Positions 8,761-16,040 of a DNA stretch of 64,000 bases are shown here, piece after piece. The position numbers and the translations under genes were made by a program. This DNA comes from Lachnospiraceae bacterium (GTDB lineage Bacteria > Bacillota > Clostridia > Lachnospirales > Lachnospiraceae). The stretch is taken from positions 1-64,000 of the forward strand of contig BLLW01000007.1 in assembly GCA_011959285.1 (NCBI GenBank), in the 5' to 3' direction. Below the pieces are notes generated by a model. The model was not told the DNA's origin, searched no databases, and worked only from the letters and a program-made list of their open reading frames with translations. Every line of letters starts with the position of its first letter. The first letter of the stretch is position 1.

Positions 8761-10869
8761 TTAGAACAACCTCTTGACTGCCCCCGTCATATCATTTGCC
8801 ATATCCTCCGGCACAGGCGCCAATTCCATTTTAACCAAAAGCAGATTCTCACCATTTCTGGGAAGCTCTGAAACTGCAATACACACATTTGGATCCTGGC
8901 TCTCAAATACATAGCACCCTGGCTTTACCGTTTTTCCGTTGGTCTGAATATATTTCTTTTGCAGCGGCACATCCGTTTCATTCAGCCGCAGTTCCTTTAT
9001 TTTAACCATGCAGGAACGGTCTGCCGGGTCGATCCTAAGCCCTTTTACATTGCCATCAAAAGGAATATTGGCTTCTATTTCATATTCGCCAACATAAATA
9101 TCCGGCATATAACAGGAATCTTCCTCCCTGAATCCGCTTCCTCTGTCATAGTAGACCTGAATCCTCTGATTCAGGATTTTTTGAAGATGACGCTCCATCA
9201 GCTTTTTGGGATCCACACTGTAAGTGCCAATGGATGCCCTGATTTCTCCCATAGAACTGCGCTTGCCGGTTACCTGCTTTTGAAATTTCCCTTCTTTTTC
9301 ACGGTAATCTTCCGCTTTCTGCTGGCTGATTCCCAGCTTATCCATAATCAAATCCAGATTTAGCTTGTTTCGTTTTTCTTCCTCCAGCACATAACAATAA
9401 ATTGCCCTGAATGCCACTTCAGAGGAGGGAATTTTCTTTTCCACCGTCCATTCATAATCAATCACGGTAAACTGATCCCCATCTACAAGGATATTGGCAA
9501 AAATCAAATCGTAATCTGTAACCTCTTGCTCCTCCCCATACGAAATCAATTCATAATATCGGTCGAACAAGCGATAAAACTCGTCCATATCTTCCCGCTC
9601 AAGGCACCTGTCTAAGAGTTCCTCCAATGTAATGCCTTTTTCATAGGGAAATTCTGCATAACTTCCATCCTCTGCGAGAAAACATTGGTTAATTGCAAGC
9701 CCGCTTCCCTCATATCTTTTCTTTAATAGCTCACAAGAGCGCTTCATTCCCATTACATGTTCCCTCGCAGGCGCATTTAAGGGGATTTTCCGTACCACTC
9801 TTCCCTCCGGCGTATCTGCGATTTCCGTCCGGAGTGCATACTTTTCCGCCCTGTCATTTGAATATTTGACATAGCAAGTATCTGCGCCTTTTCCTATAAG
9901 TACCAGATAAGAATTGGAAAAAACGGGAAACAGACCGTCTTCTATGATTCCGTCAAACACATATTTCTCATTGAACATCACCATCCTGTCACGGTCAAAA
10001 TTCCGCATATTGTCCGTCAGCTCACCTGACCCGGGCAGCCTTTTATCTGAATACAGAGTCGTAGGAAATTTGTAGTCCGGATAGGGATAATAAAAAGAAT
10101 AGTTTTCCACGCCGCAGTTTTTAAAGATTTTTTCAAGACCCGTTCTGGTAAAGGTTCGGGCACTCCCTCCTTCCGGATACCCCTCTAGACCGCTGAAGTA
10201 AGTCCCAAGGTGATCTTCCTTACATCCCGCCCAGTATTTGAGACCAAATTTGTTTTCAATGGCGATTACGATGCATCCATCCTTTTTTACATGCTTCATC
10301 ATGATTTTCAAAAAATCTTCATAAGGCGTCTTTGTGTGAATATAGGACTGCCCATATTCAAATACGCCAATCATACAGGCAAAATCATAATCTTCAGAAA
10401 GGGATGGTTCAATATCGCTGAAATTTCCCACATGAATCTCAATGTTGTCTCTGTCCTGATTTCGATAGGCATTGATCAGGCTGCGTTTGGCAGATAGATC
10501 GATGCAAGTGACGCTCCCCGCTTTTTCTGAAAGTTTTTCCGTTATTGCGCCACAGCCGGAACCGATTTCCAACACTTTATCAGAAGGCTTGATGGGAATC
10601 CAGTCTACGATGTTTCCCCTAAGAGGTGATAAATGATAGAGAATCGGCCAACTTTTCCGTTCTTCTATGACCGCTGGATATTCCACTCTTGAAGCATTTT
10701 TTACAATTGCCAGTATTTCGTCCTCAATAGCTCCATCACTATATAGATCCTTTCCCGGATAATACCTATAGTCAAGCCTCACCTTCCCGATTTCTTCCGG
10801 CAGTTTTCCCAACAGTTCTTCTTCCTTCAAATGAATGGGCTTAGGTCTTGTGCGCTTACTCTCGTTCAT
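8761..10869 (-). CDS. Methyltransferase plus kinase-like fusion (WbdD-like chain terminator candidate)
   Basis: A 702-residue two-part protein. Residues about 75-260 are a class I SAM methyltransferase: motif I VLEIGSGCGAI at 99-109, then an acidic CIDLS near 122-126. Residues about 335-520 resemble a phosphotransferase: EFPYEKG near 406-412 in the hinge position, DLIFAN (454-459) as a catalytic-loop equivalent, and IDYEW (470-474) in place of DFG. About 180 further residues are unassigned. In Gram-negative O9/O9a systems, WbdD (methyltransferase-kinase) caps the chain end and the Wzt C-terminal domain reads the cap. This gene sits 14 bases downstream of a Wzt with such a domain, so a chain-capping role is a reasoned inference, not proven. 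RBS AAAGGA lies eight bases upstream. Confidence 0.85.
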   Translation of the reverse strand: MNESKRTRPKPIHLKEEELLGKLPEEIGKVRLDYRYYPGKDLYSDGAIEDEILAIVKNASRVEYPAVIEERKSWPILYHLSPLRGNIVDWIPIKPSDKVLEIGSGCGAITEKLSEKAGSVTCIDLSAKRSLINAYRNQDRDNIEIHVGNFSDIEPSLSEDYDFACMIGVFEYGQSYIHTKTPYEDFLKIMMKHVKKDGCIVIAIENKFGLKYWAGCKEDHLGTYFSGLEGYPEGGSARTFTRTGLEKIFKNCGVENYSFYYPYPDYKFPTTLYSDKRLPGSGELTDNMRNFDRDRMVMFNEKYVFDGIIEDGLFPVFSNSYLVLIGKGADTCYVKYSNDRAEKYALRTEIADTPEGRVVRKIPLNAPAREHVMGMKRSCELLKKRYEGSGLAINQCFLAEDGSYAEFPYEKGITLEELLDRCLEREDMDEFYRLFDRYYELISYGEEQEVTDYDLIFANILVDGDQFTVIDYEWTVEKKIPSSEVAFRAIYCYVLEEEKRNKLNLDLIMDKLGISQQKAEDYREKEGKFQKQVTGKRSSMGEIRASIGTYSVDPKKLMERHLQKILNQRIQVYYDRGSGFREEDSCYMPDIYVGEYEIEANIPFDGNVKGLRIDPADRSCMVKIKELRLNETDVPLQKKYIQTNGKTVKPGCYVFESQDPNVCIAVSELPRNGENLLLVKMELAPVPEDMANDMTGAVKRLF

Positions 10870-10883
10870 GGAATGTGTCCTTT

Positions 10884-12254
10884 CTACTGCTCGTCAATAA
10901 CCTCTATCTTAGAATTGGTATCGTAAAAGCCAACCGTGTCCTTATCCGATATCACCGTCAGATTCATCACATCATACAGTCGATGATACACCGTAAAGTC
11001 TTCCTTCTCATATCCTGTAACCCCAAGGGAAAGGAGATATTCTCCCCCTTGTAAATCTAAGTTCTGCGTAAATACGATATGTTTAACACTGCCTGCCTTT
11101 ACCGGCTCCAAAAATGCCTTTTCCACCATGGTATTGGTTCCGGTAATCTCCACTCCCTTGATATTTTTGATTGTAAATGCAAAAATGGGCTCGCAGATAT
11201 CCTCCTTAAAGCATACCTTCATATGTATGCTGCACTGTCCGCCCTTAAGCACGGCGCTGCAGTTCCTGCCTGCCTCATCTGTAATATAATATGACTCGAT
11301 AAGCGCCTGTTTCGTTCCATATTCCAGCAAATCCGGATTTACGCAGGCGCCGGTACTATCCTCTTCCCCTGCACCGTCCTGCATAGTTTCTTCCTTCGCG
11401 CCAGAGTCCTCCAAGTTTTCTCCCCCTGCATGCCGTTTTCCTGCCCTGGCAGCCGCCGCTCCAATTTCTTCATCGTCCAGAAGCGAGGCATCTTCCTCAT
11501 GGGGAAGGGGATACTGCCCCACAAGCACCTGCTTATAGGCGTCTATCATTTCCTTCGGCGTTCCTTCGCCTAATTTCACTCCTTGGTTGAGCAGGACCAC
11601 ACGATCACAATATTTGCTGATACTGCCAAGATCATGGCTTACGAATACGATGGTCTTTCCCATCTTTTTAAACTCTTCAAATTTATGATAACATTTTGCT
11701 TGGAAGAAGACATCTCCCACGGACAGCGCTTCATCTACAATCAGTATCTCAGGATCGATATTGATTGCCACCGCAAAGGCAAGGCGCACGAACATACCGC
11801 TGGAATAAGTCTTTACAGGCTGATAAACGTAGTCTCCAATATCGGCAAATCCAAGAATTTCATCCATCTTAGCGTCTATTTCCTTTTTGGAAAATCCAAT
11901 CATGGTTCCATTCAAGTAGACATTTTCAATTCCATTGTACTCCATATTAAATCCAGCTCCCAGTTCAAGCAGTGCGGAAATACGTCCATTCACATTCACA
12001 GAGCCTTTGGTCGGATTCAAAACACCTGTTATTATTTTAAGAATCGTAGACTTGCCAGAACCATTGGTTCCGATGATTCCCACAGTTTCCCCCTGATAAA
12101 TCGACATATCTACCCCTTTGAGGGCATAGTGCTCCTTATAGCGCTTCTTTCTACCAAATCCCAATGCCTCTTTCAGTCTGTCAGAAGGCTTATCATAAAG
12201 TTTGTATGCTTTTTCCAGATCTTTTACCTGTATGGCAGTCTTTTTTCCATCCAT
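10884..12254 (-). CDS. wzt: Wzt-type polysaccharide ABC transporter ATPase with C-terminal domain
   Basis: A 456-residue ATPase that pairs with the downstream ABC-2 permease to export lipid-linked glycan. Walker A GTNGSGKST (62-70), the signature YSSGMFVRLAFA, Walker B ILIVDEALSVGD and the switch VSHD are intact. After a charged, low-complexity linker (about 255-305) comes a C-terminal domain of about 140 residues. Its position fits the Wzt carbohydrate-binding jelly roll that recognises the finished, capped chain end; TagH-type ATPases lack this arrangement. The permease gene ends 59 bases upstream, and the WbdD-like gene follows within 14 bases, as expected of a length-controlled export system. 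Confidence 0.92.
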   Translation of the reverse strand: MDGKKTAIQVKDLEKAYKLYDKPSDRLKEALGFGRKKRYKEHYALKGVDMSIYQGETVGIIGTNGSGKSTILKIITGVLNPTKGSVNVNGRISALLELGAGFNMEYNGIENVYLNGTMIGFSKKEIDAKMDEILGFADIGDYVYQPVKTYSSGMFVRLAFAVAINIDPEILIVDEALSVGDVFFQAKCYHKFEEFKKMGKTIVFVSHDLGSISKYCDRVVLLNQGVKLGEGTPKEMIDAYKQVLVGQYPLPHEEDASLLDDEEIGAAAARAGKRHAGGENLEDSGAKEETMQDGAGEEDSTGACVNPDLLEYGTKQALIESYYITDEAGRNCSAVLKGGQCSIHMKVCFKEDICEPIFAFTIKNIKGVEITGTNTMVEKAFLEPVKAGSVKHIVFTQNLDLQGGEYLLSLGVTGYEKEDFTVYHRLYDVMNLTVISDKDTVGFYDTNSKIEVIDEQ

Positions 12255-12313
12255 CTTTCGACTTTCTCCTGCTTTCGCCTTTCTCTTAAAACCTTTTTAT
12301 GATGCCGCCAGGC

Positions 12314-13345
12314 TTAAAGCACATCTGCAAAATGCACCTTCAACCTCTTAAAGATCAACGACCCTACGCAGAACAAGGTAACCGTAAATATCCAGAAATA
12401 AGTAGAAGAATAAAAATGTTCAAAAAACCATTCATCCCCATATATTGCATTTCTGTAACCATTTACAATATAAACCAGAGGATTGAGCTTAAAAAGGGTG
12501 ATGATCTTATCGTTATTCAACATATCAATATTCCAAAGAATCGGCGTCGCCCACATCCCCACCTGTAGGCTGATGTTGATAATCTGTCCCAGATCCCTGA
12601 AAAAAACCACAATTGCACAACTGCAGTAACTCATGGCAAGCACCAGGATGAACAGACAGAAGCTATAATAGAATACCTGTAATGTATACAGATTGGGATA
12701 ATATCCATAACAAACGGCAACTACCAGCAGAACTCCGACAAAAAACAGATGGATAAAGGTGGCGGCAATTAACTTGATAATCGGGAGAATACTGATATTG
12801 AATACCACCTTCTTCACAAGATAGCTATATTCCAGCAGCGCATTGGTTCCGTTTGTAATTGCTTCGGAAAAATAAAACCAGGGCACCAATCCTGCCGTAA
12901 GGTATAAGACATAAGGCACCTCCACACCGCTTGCCACCAACTGGCTTCGTGTCTGAAAGACCTTGTCGAACACGATCCAATACATGAGTACCGTCACCAC
13001 GGGCTGCACCAGCGCCCACAAAAAGCCAAGATAAGAACCCGCATAACGCTTTTTGAAATCATTTTTGGACAGCTTCCAAATTAATTCCCGGCTTTGGAAC
13101 AATTCCTTTGGAATAATGAACATCCTGTCATAATACAGTCCAAAAATAATGCATGCAAGCGTAAGTAGGGCACATGCGCAGAATTTCTTCAAATCCTCCG
13201 TGTGCTGATCGGGCGCTAAGGGATTGCTGTGGGAAAGTACCATAATCGCCACCAAAATACAGATTCCGTAAAAAATCCCGATTCCTAGTGGCTTTGGCAG
13301 CTTTTTCAATTTGGACTGCTTATTCTCTTTCACATCACCCTTCAT
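12314..13345 (-). CDS. wzm: Wzm-type polysaccharide ABC-2 permease, N-terminally extended
   Basis: A 343-residue membrane protein of the ABC-2/TagG/RfbD family. The usual core starts near residue 85 (LIWKLSKNDFKKRYAGSYLG) and has six predicted membrane segments, including FLWALVQPVVTVLMYWIVF. Usual length is about 260 residues; this one has an extra 80 at the N-terminus with two more hydrophobic stretches (about 22-40 and 54-71). It should form the glycan channel with the Wzt ATPase encoded just downstream. It follows rfbC by three bases, so it belongs to the same transcript. The ribosome binding site is weak. Confidence 0.92.
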   Translation of the reverse strand: MKGDVKENKQSKLKKLPKPLGIGIFYGICILVAIMVLSHSNPLAPDQHTEDLKKFCACALLTLACIIFGLYYDRMFIIPKELFQSRELIWKLSKNDFKKRYAGSYLGFLWALVQPVVTVLMYWIVFDKVFQTRSQLVASGVEVPYVLYLTAGLVPWFYFSEAITNGTNALLEYSYLVKKVVFNISILPIIKLIAATFIHLFFVGVLLVVAVCYGYYPNLYTLQVFYYSFCLFILVLAMSYCSCAIVVFFRDLGQIINISLQVGMWATPILWNIDMLNNDKIITLFKLNPLVYIVNGYRNAIYGDEWFFEHFYSSTYFWIFTVTLFCVGSLIFKRLKVHFADVL

Positions 13346-13348
13346 ACA

Positions 13349-13915
13349 CTATCCGTTCTTTCTGCTTTCCGTATATTCTTTGATTCCGCCCCACTTTTTA
13401 TCCTTGTCAGACATAATCAACTCTGTTCCCTGCAAGATGGGCCATTGGATGCCGATTTCCGGATCATCAAACTTAATTCCGCCCTCATCGTTGGGATGAT
13501 AGAAGTCCGTGCATTTATAGGCAAACTCTGCATAATCCGAAAGGACGACAAAACCATGGGCAAAGTTCTTCGGAATGAAAAACTGCTTCTTATTCTCCGC
13601 AGAGAGAAGGACGCCGAACCACTTTCCATAAGTGGCGGAACCGGGTCTTAAATCCACTGCCACATCGAACACTTCCCCCGCAATCACACGCACAAGCTTG
13701 TCCTGAGGGTAATGAATCTGAAAATGAAGCCCCCTTAAAACATTCTTTACGGAAGAAGACTGATTATCCTGTACAAAAACCTGGTCGATACCTGCTTCCT
13801 TATAATCATTATAATTGTAACTTTCCATAAAATATCCCCTTGCATCCCCAAAGACGGCGGGGGTAATCACCTTTAATCCTTCAATTTCACATGTCTCAAC
13901 TGTTATTTTTCCCAT
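13349..13915 (-). CDS. rfbC: dTDP-4-dehydrorhamnose 3,5-epimerase
   Basis: A 188-residue cupin enzyme for the third step of dTDP-L-rhamnose synthesis. LRGLHFQ contains the catalytic His64. EVFDVAVDLRPGSATYGKW, FFIPKNFAHGFVVLS and the tyrosine-bearing region CTDFYHP are conserved RmlC features. The length is typical. RBS AAGGAG lies just upstream. It is co-directional with rfbA (18 bases away) and the export permease, linking rhamnose supply to the transported polymer. Confidence 0.96.
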   Translation of the reverse strand: MGKITVETCEIEGLKVITPAVFGDARGYFMESYNYNDYKEAGIDQVFVQDNQSSSVKNVLRGLHFQIHYPQDKLVRVIAGEVFDVAVDLRPGSATYGKWFGVLLSAENKKQFFIPKNFAHGFVVLSDYAEFAYKCTDFYHPNDEGGIKFDDPEIGIQWPILQGTELIMSDKDKKWGGIKEYTESRKNG

Positions 13916-13933
13916 ATTTCTCCTTCGGTTAAC

Positions 13934-14803
13934 TTATAAACCTTCTGCAACTTCTTTCATATATTTTCCATAATCTGTCTTCATAAGCGGCTCTGCCAGC
14001 GTAAGAAGCTGTTCTCTGTTAATAAATCCTCTCTTATAGGCAATTTCCTCAATGCAGGAAATGTACAATCCCTGACGTTTCTGGAAAGCTGCCACAAAAT
14101 CAGCAGCATCTAAAAGAGAATCATGATTGCCTGTGTCCAGCCATGCAAAGCCTCTTCCTAAGGTCTCAACGTGCAGCGTTCCTCTGCGTAAATATTCATT
14201 ATTGATACTGGTAATTTCGATTTCTCCTCTGGCAGAAGGCTCAACATTTTCCGCAATCCTTACCACATCATTATCATAAAAGTAAAGTCCCGGCACTGCA
14301 TAATTGCTCTTTGGATGTTCCGGTTTTTCTTCTATGGAAAGTGCCTTCCCGGACTCATCAAATTCTACCACTCCATATTCCCTGGGATCACGGACATAAT
14401 ACCCAAAAATCGTCGCTCCTTTTTCCCTTGACGCTACATCCCTGAGCACTCTTGAAAAACTCTGTCCATAAAAAATATTATCACCGAGCACCAGTGCCAC
14501 ACTATCTTTGCCGATAAATTCAGCGCCAATGATAAACGCATCTGCAAGTCCCCTGGGCTTATCCTGAATCGCATAAGAAAACTGCATCCCCAGCTGACTC
14601 CCATCCCCTAAAAGTTCTTCAAAGACCGGCAGATCCCTTGGGGTAGAGATAATCAGCACCTCCCTGATTCCTGCCAACATCAGTGTAGACAGGGGATAAT
14701 AAATCATTGGCTTATCATAAACCGGCATAATCTGCTTACTGATTGCCTTCGTAAGCGGATAAAGCCGTGTCCCTGCACCGCCCGCCAAGATAATTCCTTT
14801 CAT
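13934..14803 (-). CDS. rfbA: Glucose-1-phosphate thymidylyltransferase
   Basis: A 289-residue nucleotidyltransferase that makes dTDP-glucose from glucose 1-phosphate and dTTP. The signature [11 protein letters not shown] begins at residue 8, and [30 protein letters not shown] and [13 protein letters not shown] are present. The start at 14803 has GGAGGTG eight bases upstream and gives the family length; an ATG 22 codons earlier lies between the predicted -10 element and this RBS and is rejected. It has its own promoter overlapping the terminator of rfbB. Confidence 0.96.
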   Translation of the reverse strand: MKGIILAGGAGTRLYPLTKAISKQIMPVYDKPMIYYPLSTLMLAGIREVLIISTPRDLPVFEELLGDGSQLGMQFSYAIQDKPRGLADAFIIGAEFIGKDSVALVLGDNIFYGQSFSRVLRDVASREKGATIFGYYVRDPREYGVVEFDESGKALSIEEKPEHPKSNYAVPGLYFYDNDVVRIAENVEPSARGEIEITSINNEYLRRGTLHVETLGRGFAWLDTGNHDSLLDAADFVAAFQKRQGLYISCIEEIAYKRGFINREQLLTLAEPLMKTDYGKYMKEVAEGL

Positions 14804-14857
14804 ATTTGAACACCTCCAAAACTTCTCTTTCCACGCGCAATACGCATAACTCATATG

Positions 14858-14887
14858 ATTATACCACAAAATGGGAGTGATTGTAAA
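14858..14887 (-). promoter_or_regulatory. Extended -10 promoter for rfbA, overlapping a terminator hairpin
   Basis: Reading the minus strand, TTTACA (14882-14887) is followed after 18 bases by TGG TATAAT (-10 at 14858-14863), an extended -10 element. The -35 lies inside the loop of the hairpin that ends the rfbB transcript, so transcription can restart right after termination. Confidence 0.6.
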
Positions 14888-14895
14888 TCACTCCC
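14867..14895 (-). terminator. Intrinsic terminator after rfbB
   Basis: A perfect 8-bp stem (GGGAGTGA with TCACTCCC) around a 7-base loop at 14873-14895, followed on the minus strand by ATTTTG. It lies 25 bases beyond the rfbB stop. The short T tract suggests partial termination. Confidence 0.6.
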
Positions 14896-14920
14896 AAATT
14901 TCCGTCAATCAAGTTGTAAG

Positions 14921-16003
14921 CTATTTGTTTTCATACATTGACGCATAATATTTTTGGTAATCGCCGCTGGTCACATTCTTCATCCATTCTTCGTGTTCAA
15001 AGAACCATTCAATCGTGCGCCTGATTCCCTCCTTGAACATGGTTTCTGGTTCCCATCCGATTTCCGCTTTGATCTTGTCCGGCGCAATGGCGTATCTTCT
15101 GTCATGTCCCTTTCTGTCTTCCACATACGTGATTAAATCTTCGCTGACCAGTTCCTTTCTGGAATCTTCCTCCGGGAGCATCTCCCTTAATGTGTCCAAA
15201 ATGATATGGATGATTTCGATATTCTGCTTTTCATTGTGCCCGCCTATATTATAAGTCTCAAAAAGCCTTCCCTTTTCCTGCACCATGTCGATTGCCTTCG
15301 CATGATCCTCCACATACAGCCAGTCGCGGACATTTTTGCCGTCTCCGTAGACAGGGAGTTTTTTACCCTGCAGCGCATTATTGATGATGAGAGGAATCAG
15401 CTTTTCCGGGAACTGGTAAGGTCCGTAATTATTGGAGCAATTGGTGATATTCGCCGGAAATTTATAAGTGTCCATATACGCCTTCACAAGCATGTCCGAA
15501 CTTGCCTTACTGGCAGAATAGGGACTGTGAGGAGCATAGGGCGTCGTCTCATAAAAATAGCCACCATCCTCTTCAAGAGAACCATATACCTCATCCGTCG
15601 ATACATGAAGGAATTTCTTATCCGGCTTAAAGGTTCCGTCTGGGTTCTCCCAGGCTGCTTTCGCACAGTTGAGCATTACCGCGGTCCCCAATACATTGGT
15701 CTGGACGAACACCTCAGGCGTCCTGATGCTCCTGTCCACATGGCTTTCCGCCGCAAAATGCACCACTCTGTCAATATCATTCTCTGCGAAAATCCCTGCA
15801 ATAGCTTCCTTATCGCAGATATCCGCTTTTATGAATGTATAATTCTCCCTCTCTTCTACATCCTTAAGGTTTTCAAGGTTACCCGCATAAGTAAGCGCAT
15901 CCACATTAATGATACGGATTTCATTATCATATTTTTTGAACATGTAATGAATGTAATTGGATCCGATAAAACCAGCTCCTCCTGTCACTAAATAAGTCCT
16001 CAT
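14921..16003 (-). CDS. rfbB: dTDP-glucose 4,6-dehydratase
   Basis: A 360-residue extended short-chain dehydrogenase catalysing the second step of dTDP-rhamnose synthesis. It has the NAD-binding GGAGFIGSN (8-16), the family triad TDE (136-138) and the catalytic YSASK (Tyr162, Lys166). The length is typical. RBS GGAG lies eight bases upstream. It follows the GH25 lysozyme gene by 37 bases in the same direction, so the lysozyme and sugar-nucleotide genes may share a transcript. rfbD, needed to finish dTDP-rhamnose, is not seen in this window. Confidence 0.96.
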   Translation of the reverse strand: MRTYLVTGGAGFIGSNYIHYMFKKYDNEIRIINVDALTYAGNLENLKDVEERENYTFIKADICDKEAIAGIFAENDIDRVVHFAAESHVDRSIRTPEVFVQTNVLGTAVMLNCAKAAWENPDGTFKPDKKFLHVSTDEVYGSLEEDGGYFYETTPYAPHSPYSASKASSDMLVKAYMDTYKFPANITNCSNNYGPYQFPEKLIPLIINNALQGKKLPVYGDGKNVRDWLYVEDHAKAIDMVQEKGRLFETYNIGGHNEKQNIEIIHIILDTLREMLPEEDSRKELVSEDLITYVEDRKGHDRRYAIAPDKIKAEIGWEPETMFKEGIRRTIEWFFEHEEWMKNVTSGDYQKYYASMYENK

Positions 16004-16040
16004 TTTCTTTTCTCCATTCTTTTTGATAAAGCTTTCTTAT

